Assembly: GCF_900182795.1 (NCBI RefSeq)
Contig: NZ_FXTX01000006.1
Location: 1 to 64,000, forward strand
Reading direction: 5' to 3'
From: Venenivibrio stagnispumantis
GTDB taxonomy: Bacteria; Aquificota; Aquificia; Aquificales; Hydrogenothermaceae
Length of the DNA stretch: 64,000 nucleotides
The translations under genes and the position numbers were made by a program. The notes under the pieces are model-generated. The model was not told the origin of the DNA and ran no database searches. It worked only from the letters and a program-made list of their open reading frames with translations. Shown here piece by piece: positions 52,664-61,869 of this stretch (within the stretch, counting starts at the first letter, position 1; each line of letters opens with the position of its first letter).

Positions 52664-53112
52664 ATAAAACACCTTATGCTTTGGAATTTTTATGGCATCA
52701 AATAGATTTCGCTATCTCAAATATAAAAAAACCAAAATATAAATTATTACTTAAAAACATACTGACGGAAGATATAAAAAATCTTCTTGAAAAGAAAAAA
52801 GATAAAACAGGAAGAAATTATGAAGGTGGAGTATTAGAAAGAACAGCTTCTTTATCTTCATTGGCAATATGTATGTATGATAACTATCCGGTTATAGATA
52901 TAGATTTATTACTAACTTCAATAATATTATCCGGTGTTTGCCAACTTTACTATAAAAAAGATTGTTTTAATCTTTTAAAAGATTATCCGGAAATAATACA
53001 ATTTTTATTTAAAAAACAAAGAACTAAGCCATCTGTGGAAATATTTATATATGATAATTTAATCAAACTTGATAGGGAAATATTTATCAGAACAAGGCAG
53101 AAAAAGAGTTGA
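52660..53112 (+). CDS. Degenerate HD-domain-like protein of unknown function
   Basis: A 150-residue protein that fits the HD-phosphohydrolase pattern G-G-L-L-E-H-T...L-L-x-x-A-x-L-L-H-D-I-G-K but has GGVLERTASLSSLAICMYDNYP and DIDLLLTSIILSGVCQLY. The first metal His is Arg and the His-Asp pair is Ser-Gly, so it cannot bind the usual metal. It overlaps the PpiD-like gene and rsmH by 4 bases each. It may be a regulatory or structural derivative. Function unknown. The relationship rests on my reading of the pattern. Confidence 0.5.
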   Translation: MNKTPYALEFLWHQIDFAISNIKKPKYKLLLKNILTEDIKNLLEKKKDKTGRNYEGGVLERTASLSSLAICMYDNYPVIDIDLLLTSIILSGVCQLYYKKDCFNLLKDYPEIIQFLFKKQRTKPSVEIFIYDNLIKLDREIFIRTRQKKS

Positions 53113-53990
53113 TAGAGCATTATCCTATATTGCATAAAGAGATATTAGAATTTGCTAAAACCGTAGAAGGTAAAATATTTGTAGATGCAACTGTTGGTGG
53201 AGGTGGACATTCTTATCTTTTCCTAAAAAATTTTCCGGATAAATTTTTAATAGGAATAGATAGAGATGATTTTGCCATTGAAAAGGCAAAAGAAAGATTA
53301 AAAGAATTTGAAGGAAGATATATTCTGATTAAAGAAAGTTTCAAAAATTTAGATAAAGTATTAAAATCCCAAAATATAGATAAAGCTTCCTTATTTTTAT
53401 TTGATTTAGGAGTTTCAACTTTTCAGCTAAAAATGGAAAGGGGGTTTTCATTTCAAAGGGAAGAATTTCTTGATATGAGAATGGATAAATCTCAGGAACT
53501 TACTGCTTATGATGTAGTTAATTATTATACAGAGCAACAGCTTTATAAAATAATAAAAGATTATGGAGAAGAAAAGTTTGCCAAATGTATATCTAAAAAA
53601 ATAGCTTGGCAAAGAAAAATCAAAAAAATAGAAACAACAAAAGAGCTTGCAGATTTGATAGTAAGTTGCTATCCTCCAAAGTTAAGGTATGGAAGAATTC
53701 ATCCAGCAACAAAAACATTTCAAGCTATTAGAATAGTTGTAAATGATGAGTTATCACAAATAGAAGAAGGTATAAAAAAAGCTATTCAGCTAATTGAAAA
53801 AAATGGTCTAATTATGGTAATATCTTTTCATTCTTTGGAAGATAGAATTGTGAAAAATTTATTTAAAAGTTATAAAGAACTAAAGAAAATAGAAATTTTG
53901 ACGAAAAAACCTATAACTCCAACAGAAGAGGAGATAAAAGAAAATCCCCCTTCAAGGAGTGCTAAATTAAGAATAGCGAGGGAAATATAA
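53109..53990 (+). CDS. rsmH: 16S rRNA m4C1402 methyltransferase RsmH
   Basis: MraW, 293 residues: SAM-binding VDATVGGGGHSYLFL, the catalytic region LFDLGVSTFQLKMERGFSFQ, and the C-terminal VISFHSLEDRIVKNLF and PPSRSAKLRIAREI. The start TTG overlaps the preceding gene by 4 bases. It heads the usual mraW-ftsL-ftsI order of the division cluster, although mraZ is absent. Confidence 0.95.
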   Translation: MIEHYPILHKEILEFAKTVEGKIFVDATVGGGGHSYLFLKNFPDKFLIGIDRDDFAIEKAKERLKEFEGRYILIKESFKNLDKVLKSQNIDKASLFLFDLGVSTFQLKMERGFSFQREEFLDMRMDKSQELTAYDVVNYYTEQQLYKIIKDYGEEKFAKCISKKIAWQRKIKKIETTKELADLIVSCYPPKLRYGRIHPATKTFQAIRIVVNDELSQIEEGIKKAIQLIEKNGLIMVISFHSLEDRIVKNLFKSYKELKKIEILTKKPITPTEEEIKENPPSRSAKLRIAREI

Positions 53991-54289
53991 TGTATATGAT
54001 ATTAGAAGAAATTAGGGAAGCAAAAGGGATTGGTAAATATATAAAGCATATAATTATATTATTTTTTTTACTGACAGGATTAGTTACTTATAGTTATATA
54101 AACTCTACCATAGACCACAAAATAATGCAGTTGCAACAACAAAAAAGTGAGCTTGTAGCAGAAAATTTTAGATTAAAACAGGATATTGCTGCTTTATCAT
54201 CTCCCAAAAGAGTATCAGATATAGCAAGAAATAAACTTCAGATGAAAAATGTTTCTTATTCACAAGTTAAATTTATAGAAAAGCAGTGA
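53990..54289 (+). CDS. ftsL: FtsL-like cell division protein
   Basis: A 99-residue bitopic protein with one helix (about 23-43, IIILFFLLTGLVTYSYI) and a periplasmic coiled coil (QLQQQKSELVAENFRLKQDIAAL) ending in ARNKLQMKN. It lies between rsmH and ftsI with 1- and 4-base overlaps, as ftsL does in other bacteria. The identity is from layout and position, since FtsL sequences are poorly conserved. Confidence 0.75.
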   Translation: MYMILEEIREAKGIGKYIKHIIILFFLLTGLVTYSYINSTIDHKIMQLQQQKSELVAENFRLKQDIAALSSPKRVSDIARNKLQMKNVSYSQVKFIEKQ

Positions 54290-56007
54290 ATAACAAAAAA
54301 GCATACCTTTTTGCATTTTTTATAACATTTGGATTTTTAGCTGTAATAGGAAGGATAATCCAATTTCAAGTAATACAAAAAGATGAGCTTTATCAATATA
54401 TTCAAAAGCAGTATTTTTCCGAAGAAAATATCTTACTTCCAAGAGGGACTATATTTGACTCAAAAGGTAAATTTGTTGCCATTAGTATTCCTACAATTAC
54501 CGTTTTTGTTATTCCTAAGTATATAAAAGATAAAGATACTGTTGCAAGGGAGTTAGCAAGGATTATAAAAATTCCGGAAGAAAATATAAGAGATGTTTTA
54601 TACCACAGAAAAAATTATACGATTTTAGCAACAAATTTAGATAAATCAATAAAGCCACAGCTTTTGAAACTTCGGTCAGATTTAAAAGAATGGAATATAG
54701 GTATATTGGAAAATTATAAGAGATTTTATCCGTATAATGAGATTGCTGGTTCTACAATAGGCTTTACCAGTAAAAAGACCGGTATAGGTTTAGAAGGTTT
54801 AGAATATTTGCTTAATGATAAACTCGGTGGTGGAAATGTTAAATTATCATTTTTAAAAGATGCTACCGGAAATCCTATAACAATTGAAAATTTAAATATA
54901 ACTAAAAATAATTTAAATGCTGTTTTAACAATTGATATTAATCTTCAGTATATGGCAGAAGAAGCTTTAAAACAACTGATAGAAGAAAGAAATCCAAAAG
55001 AAGCAGCAGTTTTAATAATGAATCCATATACAGGTGATATTGTAGCAGTTGCAACTTATCCAAATTATAACCCGAATAATTATGAAAAATATGATAATCA
55101 TAAAAATATAGTTTTCCAAAATAGTTATGAAATAGGCTCACTTACAAAACCTTTTATACTTGCAGAAGCAATAGATGAAGGAAAGGTAAATTTAAATGAA
55201 ATTATAGATTGCCAAAATGGAGCAATAGAAATAGATGGAGTAAAAATAAAAGACCATAAGAAATTTGGATTGTTAACACCTATTCAGATAATTCAACATT
55301 CCTCAAATGTAGGAACAATAAAAATAGCTTTAAGATTAGAACCTATAAAAATTTATGAAAAATTAAAATCCCTTGGTTTTGGTAAATCTACAAATACTTT
55401 TCCTGGAGAAACCTCAGGTAAATTAAAAATAGATTTAAGACCGGTAAATATAGCTTACACATCTATAGGCCAGTCGTGGACTGCTTCAATTATTCAGGTT
55501 GCAGTAGCATACTCTGCAATAGCCAATGGTGGTTATAGGGTAAAACCAAGATTAGTAAAAGGTTTTACTGATGATGCCGGTAATTATGTAGAGATAAATA
55601 ATCCAAAAACAGAAGAAAAAGTTTTATCTGATAAAAGTGTAAAAATATTAAAAGAGATACTTCCTCTTGTTGTAGAAGAGGGAACTGCAAGAAGTGGAAA
55701 ATCTTCTTTCTTTACAATTGGTGGTAAAACCGGAACAGCACAAAAGTATGACCCTGCTATAAAAGCATTATCTAATGAAAAATATTACACATGGTTTGCA
55801 GGATTTTTCCCTATCTCTAATCCCAAATTTGTTATTATAGTTTTTGCAAATGAACCTAAAAAAGTTTTTGAATGGGAACATATAGGTGGTGGTAGTGTAT
55901 CTTCTACAGTTATGAAAAATTTAATTGATAGAGTAATGTATTATTATAAAGAAAAACCGGATAAACCTACTTATCAAAATATTTCTTTATCTGCTGAGCA
56001 ACATTAA
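54286..56007 (+). CDS. ftsI: Septal peptidoglycan transpeptidase FtsI (PBP3)
   Basis: Class B PBP of 573 residues. An N-terminal anchor (about 7-27), a dimerisation domain, and a transpeptidase domain with the active serine in IGSLTKPF (SxxK, about 286), SSN and KTGTAQK (about 482). No PASTA domains follow. It is the last gene of the division cluster and converges on uvrC with 41 bases of overlap. Confidence 0.9.
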   Translation: MNNKKAYLFAFFITFGFLAVIGRIIQFQVIQKDELYQYIQKQYFSEENILLPRGTIFDSKGKFVAISIPTITVFVIPKYIKDKDTVARELARIIKIPEENIRDVLYHRKNYTILATNLDKSIKPQLLKLRSDLKEWNIGILENYKRFYPYNEIAGSTIGFTSKKTGIGLEGLEYLLNDKLGGGNVKLSFLKDATGNPITIENLNITKNNLNAVLTIDINLQYMAEEALKQLIEERNPKEAAVLIMNPYTGDIVAVATYPNYNPNNYEKYDNHKNIVFQNSYEIGSLTKPFILAEAIDEGKVNLNEIIDCQNGAIEIDGVKIKDHKKFGLLTPIQIIQHSSNVGTIKIALRLEPIKIYEKLKSLGFGKSTNTFPGETSGKLKIDLRPVNIAYTSIGQSWTASIIQVAVAYSAIANGGYRVKPRLVKGFTDDAGNYVEINNPKTEEKVLSDKSVKILKEILPLVVEEGTARSGKSSFFTIGGKTGTAQKYDPAIKALSNEKYYTWFAGFFPISNPKFVIIVFANEPKKVFEWEHIGGGSVSSTVMKNLIDRVMYYYKEKPDKPTYQNISLSAEQH

Positions 56008-57688
56008 AAGGTATTCCAAGTTTTAAAAGTTCATCTTCATCTGCTTTAAGAATATTATCAATCGTTTTATAGGTTCTGTATAAAACTTCTTTTCTTTTTT
56101 TTCCTATCCCTTTTATTTCATCAAGAACAGATTTTAAGCCTTCTTTTTCTCTTAACTTTCTATTATAACTTAAAGCAAATCTGTGAGCTTCATCTCTTAG
56201 TTTTGTAAATAACATTAAAAGTGGCTGGTAATCAAAAAGCTTTATAGATTTACCATCTTCTGTATATAATATCTCTTCTTTCTTGGCAATTGAAAATATC
56301 CTTAGAAAATCTAAATTTAGCTCTTTTTTTACTTTTATTCCTATTGAAAGTTGTCCTAATCCACCATCTATTAAGACTAACTTCGGTGGGTTTTCCATCT
56401 GTTTGTATTTGCTAAATCTTCTTCTTAAAACTTCTTCCAATGAAGCATAATCATCTATTCCTTCAACTGTTTTTATTTTAAATCTTCTATACTCTTTTTT
56501 ATCCATTTTTCCATCTTTCCATACTACACAGGAGCCTACCGTAAATTGTCCGGCTAAAGTAGATATATCAAAACATTCTATTCTTTCCGGTAAATCAAAA
56601 TTAAACACTTTTTTAAATATATCTTTTAGATTGTCTGTTGTTATATTTAGATTTCTTTTTAGAAATTCTTCTATCTGTTTATCAATCTGTGTAGATATTG
56701 ATATATTTTTGGAACTTTTTCTTGAAAGCCACTGCTTTAAAAATAATATTCCTTCAAAATCTTTATTTATAATAATATTTTCCGGTATAAAATTACCTTT
56801 ATTGTAATAATCTGAAATTACAGATATTTCAAAATCTTCATCTAAGAAATACGTGGTAATTTCAAGCTCTTCTTTGCCTACTATTTTATGTCCTCTGATT
56901 ATAACTAATATAACTGATTTTCCGGTGAAATAAAAAATATCAGCTTCTTTTATATCAAATCCTACGATTTCCTGTTTTTTCACAACATTTTCAATTGCTT
57001 TTATCTGGTCTCTTATAATTGCTGCTTTTTCAAACATCATTTTTTTTGTGTAATCTTCTAATCTCTCGTATAAATCAAATATGGCTGTTTTTACATTACC
57101 GGATAAAAAATTTTTTGCAGTTTTAACATCTGATTTATACTCATTTTTGCTTATTTTAAAGGCACAGGGTCCAGAACATAATCCAAGATGATAATCAAAA
57201 CATAAAGTTGGTTTAGTTGGCATATTTTCACAGGTTCTTAATTTAAATAATTTATGGATAAGCTCTTTCATTGCTTTTGCATTTCTCATTGATAAAAATG
57301 GGCCAAAATATTCTCCTTCAATTTCTCCGTATTTTCTACTTATTTTTACAGTAGGATATTCTTCATTTGTGATAACAAGCATAGGGTAACCACTTCCGGA
57401 TTTTAGCCTTACATTATATTTAGGTTTATACTGTTTTATAAGTTCATTTTCAAGAATAAATGCTTCATATTCTGAGCTTGTTATTATCCAATCTATAAAG
57501 CTACTTTCAGAAAAAATTCTTTCTTCTTTAATATCTAATTTTATCTGATTTAAATGATTTTTTAATCTATTTTTTATATTTACTGCTTTTCCTATATATA
57601 TTGGATTTTTGTTTTTATCTTTAAATAGATAAACTCCGCTTTCTTCCGGTGCATTTTCTATAATTTTAAATAATTTCTCTTTATCCAT
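55967..57688 (-). CDS. uvrC: UvrABC excinuclease subunit C
   Basis: Makes the 3' and 5' cuts of nucleotide excision repair. The ATG at 57688 gives 573 residues starting MDKEKLFKIIENAP. The longer frame runs into the upstream gene. N-terminal GIY-YIG domain (GVYLFKDKNKNPIYIGKAV), UVR motif (about 200-235), endonuclease V-like domain (RIECFDISTLAG, VVWKDGKMDKKEYRRF) and a C-terminal helix-hairpin-helix (KGIGKKRKEVLYRTY). Its start overlaps the upstream stop. Confidence 0.93.
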   Translation of the reverse strand: MDKEKLFKIIENAPEESGVYLFKDKNKNPIYIGKAVNIKNRLKNHLNQIKLDIKEERIFSESSFIDWIITSSEYEAFILENELIKQYKPKYNVRLKSGSGYPMLVITNEEYPTVKISRKYGEIEGEYFGPFLSMRNAKAMKELIHKLFKLRTCENMPTKPTLCFDYHLGLCSGPCAFKISKNEYKSDVKTAKNFLSGNVKTAIFDLYERLEDYTKKMMFEKAAIIRDQIKAIENVVKKQEIVGFDIKEADIFYFTGKSVILVIIRGHKIVGKEELEITTYFLDEDFEISVISDYYNKGNFIPENIIINKDFEGILFLKQWLSRKSSKNISISTQIDKQIEEFLKRNLNITTDNLKDIFKKVFNFDLPERIECFDISTLAGQFTVGSCVVWKDGKMDKKEYRRFKIKTVEGIDDYASLEEVLRRRFSKYKQMENPPKLVLIDGGLGQLSIGIKVKKELNLDFLRIFSIAKKEEILYTEDGKSIKLFDYQPLLMLFTKLRDEAHRFALSYNRKLREKEGLKSVLDEIKGIGKKRKEVLYRTYKTIDNILKADEDELLKLGIPFNVAQQIKKYFDK

Positions 57689-58137
57689 TATTTCGTTGCT
57701 CTTCCAACTAAACTCCATATTTCTTGGTCTATATTATGGAGAATATACTCAGGAGCTTCTACTTCTATTATATATTTGCCATCTATCTGTAATATATTTC
57801 CATTTTCATCTTTTTGAAACTCTACTTTTGCCATTAGATGATTATTTTTGTAAAACTCATGTTTATCTTCTGCTACAATATGCTTATCTGCCCTGAGCAT
57901 ATTCATCTGTTTTAGTATTACATCATTTATAGCTGCTCTATTTGGTATAGAATACACTCTTTTGCTTATCTGTTCATTATAATATCTATCATTTAACCAT
58001 GTTGTTATACTAAAAATTATTATTGTTATAGTTATCATAAAAAATGCCAAAGCATATTTAATTCCTATAAAGAAATAGGAAAATATGGTTAAAATTATTA
58101 AAAATCCAATTATTCCAAAGGCTACTTTTTTAAGCAT
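57688..58137 (-). CDS. Membrane protein of unknown function
   Basis: Not recognised. The 149 residues start with two membrane helices (about 3-45) and continue into a soluble domain containing NRAAINDVILKQMNMLRADKHIVAEDKHEFYKNNHLMAKVEF. It lies between lolA and uvrC with short gaps and is co-transcribed. The soluble part has no cysteines and no known motif. It may be an envelope-linked accessory of LolA, but only the neighbourhood suggests this. Confidence 0.6.
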   Translation of the reverse strand: MLKKVAFGIIGFLIILTIFSYFFIGIKYALAFFMITITIIIFSITTWLNDRYYNEQISKRVYSIPNRAAINDVILKQMNMLRADKHIVAEDKHEFYKNNHLMAKVEFQKDENGNILQIDGKYIIEVEAPEYILHNIDQEIWSLVGRATK

Positions 58138-58146
58138 TGCTTCTCC

Positions 58147-58752
58147 TTAATAATTAACGATATTTACATCTTTTGGAATATCAATTTTTAGATTTAAATC
58201 TTTATTTAGATAATTAAATTTAGAAAATTCTATAACAACTTTATTATCTTCATTATCTAAGGCTTCTACTGTTTTTAGTTTCATATCTTCTTTTGAAAAG
58301 ATAAAAGTTAATAACTTTATATCTCTGTTATTTTTTGGAACTGCCTGAATTTTATAATGATTGTTTTCAGATATTTCTTTTTTTATATTCAAAATATCTT
58401 TTAGATTTTTATTGCCAATCATTATTTCAAATATATCTACTATAATTAAATCATCATTTTTTTTGGATATAACTGCCTGTTTTTCTGAAGGTGTATATAC
58501 TATAAATTTTTTACTATCTACATAAATTTGCTGATATAAAGGCTCTTTGTATATTATTTTTATTTTATCCGGTTTTGTTATATATATTTCACCTTTAAAT
58601 ATTTCAGGTTGATTAAATCCGGATATATAACTTTTCTGGACAAACTCTCCTTGTATAGATTTATTGCTTTTTATGATTTTATCTAAATCATCTATTACAG
58701 AGGCAAAAACAAAAAAAGGAAAAAGTATAAAAAAGATAATCTTTTTCATCAA
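58147..58752 (-). CDS. lolA: Outer-membrane lipoprotein carrier LolA-like
   Basis: A 201-residue periplasmic carrier with a signal peptide (MMKKIIFFILFPFFVFA) and the LolA pattern (IQGEFVQKSYISG, GEIYITKPDKIKIIYKEPLYQQIYVDSKKFIVYTPSEKQAV). It would ferry lipoproteins to the outer membrane; several lipoproteins are encoded in the window. Its start overlaps the thioredoxin-TPR stop by 4 bases. Confidence 0.78.
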   Translation of the reverse strand: MMKKIIFFILFPFFVFASVIDDLDKIIKSNKSIQGEFVQKSYISGFNQPEIFKGEIYITKPDKIKIIYKEPLYQQIYVDSKKFIVYTPSEKQAVISKKNDDLIIVDIFEIMIGNKNLKDILNIKKEISENNHYKIQAVPKNNRDIKLLTFIFSKEDMKLKTVEALDNEDNKVVIEFSKFNYLNKDLNLKIDIPKDVNIVNY

Positions 58753-59573
58753 TATAGCACCATTGATAATTTTTTTCTGTATTCTTTTGTTAATGGATGG
58801 CTTTCTCCAAGAAGATTAAATATTGATATCATTGCTTTTCTTGCTCCATCATCTTTATATTTTCTATCCTTTTTCACAATTTCCAAGAATAATTTTAATG
58901 CTTCTTCATAATTTTCTTCTAAAACAAAACAAGAAGCTTGACTAAATAACATATCTAAATCTGATTTTATATCTTGGTTATAGCATTCTTTTTTAAACGT
59001 AATTAATTCTTTTATTGCCTGTGCTTGTGAGAAATGTTCTCTTTCATACTCTTTTATTTTGGAAAGTAGGTTTTCTGCTTCTTGTAGTTTGTTTTGCTTT
59101 ATTAAAAATTTTGCGGTTTCAAGGATTACTTTTCTGTTTTCCGGATATTTTTCAAGAAGATAGTTATAAATCTTTTCTGCCGACACAATATCGCCATTTA
59201 ATAAATGCATTTTTGCTTCTTCTAAAAGTTTATCTGCTTCTGATTTTATATATTTTTCAATAATTGCTCTTACTCTTGTTTCCGGCAATGCACCTACAAA
59301 TCCATCAACAACCTCACCATCTTTAATTATTTTTACATCCGGTATGCCGTGAACTCCATATTCCTGAGCTATATCCGGATTTTCATCTGTATTTACCTTA
59401 GCAAGTATGAAACCATACTCTTTTGCAAGTTTTTCAAGTATTGGCTTTAATGTTCTACATGGGCCACACCAAGGTGCCCAAAAATCTACAACCACAATAT
59501 TATCATAAGAAGCTTCTATAATCTCTCCAAAATTCTCAGAAGTTACATCTTTTATATTTTCTGCCAATTTCAA
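58749..59573 (-). CDS. Thioredoxin fused to TPR repeats (CnoX/YbbN-like)
   Basis: A 274-residue cytoplasmic protein with a thioredoxin domain (1-105, active site WCGPC) and TPR-like repeats (about 115-265), the CnoX/YbbN layout, a chaperone-linked protein that protects substrates under oxidation. E. coli CnoX has a SXXC-type site, while here both cysteines are kept, so it may be redox active. AAGGAGG precedes the ATG. It is in an operon with lolA, the unknown membrane gene and uvrC. Confidence 0.85.
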   Translation of the reverse strand: MKLAENIKDVTSENFGEIIEASYDNIVVVDFWAPWCGPCRTLKPILEKLAKEYGFILAKVNTDENPDIAQEYGVHGIPDVKIIKDGEVVDGFVGALPETRVRAIIEKYIKSEADKLLEEAKMHLLNGDIVSAEKIYNYLLEKYPENRKVILETAKFLIKQNKLQEAENLLSKIKEYEREHFSQAQAIKELITFKKECYNQDIKSDLDMLFSQASCFVLEENYEEALKLFLEIVKKDRKYKDDGARKAMISIFNLLGESHPLTKEYRKKLSMVLY

Positions 59574-59635
59574 TACCTCCTTTTTATATTTTTTATAATT
59601 ATTATTATATTCTTATTTAAAAAATTTTCATCTTT

Positions 59636-60352
59636 TTAAAACCCAAATCCAAAGCCAAATCCTTGATTTTGTTGCTGTATATAACCTTTTTGTTTTCCGT
59701 AAAACTCTATCTGTAATATATCTGTCTCTACCGGAATATTTTTAGGACAGGATAAACTACAATATTTACAATGGATACAGCTTGTTATATGATTTTCATT
59801 TGCTATTATAACTCTTTCATCTTGAAGCTTATCATTTTTATCTTTCCAAAATCTAAATATTTTTACAAAATTAATAGGTGAAAACTCTTTATCTGTATTT
59901 ACTGCCGGACAGACATTATAACAGATACCACATAATATACAATCTGTTTCTTTGTCATAAATTTCTAAATCCTTAGGATAAACCGGTTCAAACTGCTCTT
60001 TTGGTTCAAACCAAGGTTTTGCTTTCTTTAATTTATCTATATAAAATATACTTTGTTCAACTACCAAATCTTTTATAACAGGCAAATTAGAAACCGGCTC
60101 AATAAAAATTGTATTATCTTTTGCCATATCTTTTGCTTTTGTTTTACAGGCTAATATATGTGTATCGTTTACTTTTACTGCACAGGTTCCACATATTGAG
60201 GCTCTGCACTGAGCCCTATAACTTAATGATGGCTCAAAATAATTTTTAATCTTTTCAAGCACCTCTAAAATAGTTGTTCTTTCTTCTATATCTATATCAA
60301 ATGTATCTATTCTTTCAGTATTACCATCAAATCTTTTTATCTTAACTATCAT
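59636..60352 (-). CDS. Short fumarate reductase/succinate dehydrogenase iron-sulfur subunit with Gly-Phe tail
   Basis: A 238-residue paralogue of the protein at 18642-19691. It has the [2Fe-2S] site YRAQCRASICGTCAVKVN (about 43-60) and the [4Fe-4S]/[3Fe-4S] sites CILCGICYNVC and CIHCKYCSLSC. It ends after CPKNIPVETD with an unusual Gln-rich and Gly-Phe repeat tail (QQQNQGFGFGFGF) instead of the long C-terminus of the other copy. No flavin subunit or HdrB gene is next to it. It probably serves a second fumarate reductase or succinate dehydrogenase. Confidence 0.85.
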   Translation of the reverse strand: MIVKIKRFDGNTERIDTFDIDIEERTTILEVLEKIKNYFEPSLSYRAQCRASICGTCAVKVNDTHILACKTKAKDMAKDNTIFIEPVSNLPVIKDLVVEQSIFYIDKLKKAKPWFEPKEQFEPVYPKDLEIYDKETDCILCGICYNVCPAVNTDKEFSPINFVKIFRFWKDKNDKLQDERVIIANENHITSCIHCKYCSLSCPKNIPVETDILQIEFYGKQKGYIQQQNQGFGFGFGF

Positions 60353-60442
60353 TTTTACACCTCTTTTAAAAATTTTAACAATTTTATTTTAAATCATTAA
60401 CAAAAGATAAAACAATGATTTAGATTTTATTAAATGAACTGA

Positions 60443-60847
60443 AAATTTAAATATATAAATTATAATTTTTTACAACAAATTAATTTTACAAAACTTTTAA
60501 AATTATGGGTATTCAATACAATAGATGAAATTCCACCATTTAAAACAAGATTGGCTTTAAAATATGATGATGGCTCTATGTATGGTTTAGTAGAAACTAT
60601 CTATTCTGCAAAACAAACAAAAGTTGATACAGATTTAAAAGAACAGGAAACAGGCTCTTGGGTAGTGTTTAATGTAAAAGCCGGATATACCTATCAAAAA
60701 AGATTATTTATTGGTGGTGGAGTAGACAATCTATTTGACAAAATGTATTACTCATACCTCTCTTATCTAAGGAACCCATTTAGAACAGGAACAAAAGTAC
60801 CTGAACCGGGAAGATTTATATATCTAAATGCTTCATATAGTTTTTAG
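60443..60847 (+). pseudogene. C-terminal remnant of a TonB-dependent outer-membrane receptor
   Basis: After an in-frame stop at 60440-60442 the frame reads on through QINFTKLLKLWVF and EIPPFKTRLALKYDDGSMYG to the end YIYLNASYSF-like terminus (residues WVVFNVKAGYTYQKRLFIGGGVDNLFDKMYYSYL and a final aromatic Phe), typical of the last beta strands of a TonB-dependent receptor. Only about 130 of the usual 600-800 residues remain, with no start, so it is a 5'-deleted pseudogene. Confidence 0.75.
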
Positions 60848-60874
60848 ACTGCTGCTGCTAAGTTTACTGCCTCC

Positions 60875-60900
60875 AAGCCCTCTTTATGAGGGCTTTTTTT
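60875..60900 (+). terminator. Terminator after the receptor remnant
   Basis: AAGCCCTC (60875-60882) and GAGGGCTT (60888-60895) form a perfect 8-bp stem around a 5-base loop, followed by a T run. It marks the end of the former receptor transcript. Confidence 0.9.
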
Positions 60901-60916
60901 ATGTTAAAATAAATCT

Positions 60917-61378
60917 ATGAAAAATTTAAGACCAACTTCATCAAAAGTTTTACAGGCTTTGTTTAATATCTTATATTCTGTAAAAGATAAATCCTTCCTT
61001 GATTTATTTGCCGGAACCGGAGAAATAGGAATAACTGCTTTAAAAAAAGGAGCAAAAGATGTTGTGTTTGTTGAAATTGAAAAAAAGAGAGCAGAAGATA
61101 TAAAAAGAAAATTAAAAAAATTTTCCATTCAAGGCGAAGTCCATAATTTAGATGCAATAAAATTTTTAAGAAATATAGACAAAAAATTTGATATTATATT
61201 TGCAGACCCACCTTATGATTATAAATTTTATGATAAATTAATAGAAGAAGCTATGAAAAAATTAAATAAAGATGGTATTTTTATTTTAGAGCATAGAGTA
61301 GATAAAGATTTTGAAAATTATTTTGATAAAAGGATTTATGGAGATACTGTATTAACATTTTGGAGAAAAGAGGAATGA
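60917..61378 (+). CDS. rsmD: 16S rRNA m2G966 methyltransferase RsmD
   Basis: A 153-residue SAM methyltransferase with FLDLFAGTGEIGITALKKGA (motif I), the amidating NPPY-type motif as FADPPYDYKF and a short N-terminus (LRPTSSKVLQALFNIL) that lacks the first part of E. coli RsmD. Its stop overlaps coaD by 3 bases (ATGA), as the two are often paired. Confidence 0.88.
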   Translation: MKNLRPTSSKVLQALFNILYSVKDKSFLDLFAGTGEIGITALKKGAKDVVFVEIEKKRAEDIKRKLKKFSIQGEVHNLDAIKFLRNIDKKFDIIFADPPYDYKFYDKLIEEAMKKLNKDGIFILEHRVDKDFENYFDKRIYGDTVLTFWRKEE

Positions 61379-61869
61379 GCAAAATATGTGTATATCCCGG
61401 AACATTTGACCCGGTTCATCTTGGACATATTGATATAGTCAGAAGAGCTTTAAATATATTTGAAACAGTTGTTGTAGCCATTGCTGAAAATCCAAAGAAA
61501 AAACCTCTATTTTCTATAAAAGAAAGGGTAGATTTATTCCAAAATGCAGTAAAAGAGTTTGATGGTAGAGTAATAGTAGAAAGTTTTGAAGGACTTCTTG
61601 TTGATTTTATGAAAAAATATAACACAAAAATATGTGTAAGAGGAGTAAGATTATTTACAGATTTTGAGTATGAATTACAAATAGCAATGACAAATTATAA
61701 ACTTGATAAAGTAGAAACATTTTTTATGATGCCATCACAAGATTTAATACATATAAGTTCTACTATTGTAAAAGATATTGCATTTCATTTTGGCTCATTA
61801 GATGGTCTTGTTACAGAATATACTGCAGAAGCTCTTAGAAAAAAAGTTAGAGAGGTTTTAAAAAAGTGA
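61375..61869 (+). CDS. coaD: Phosphopantetheine adenylyltransferase
   Basis: CoA enzyme of 164 residues. The ATG at 61375 gives MSKICVYPGTFDPVHLGH, with AGAGGA just upstream. The earlier frame start at 61360 is longer than the family. The HxGH motif is HLGH, and the second is ISSTIVKDIA. It is coupled to rsmD and to the lipoprotein gene after it. Confidence 0.95.
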   Translation: MSKICVYPGTFDPVHLGHIDIVRRALNIFETVVVAIAENPKKKPLFSIKERVDLFQNAVKEFDGRVIVESFEGLLVDFMKKYNTKICVRGVRLFTDFEYELQIAMTNYKLDKVETFFMMPSQDLIHISSTIVKDIAFHFGSLDGLVTEYTAEALRKKVREVLKK

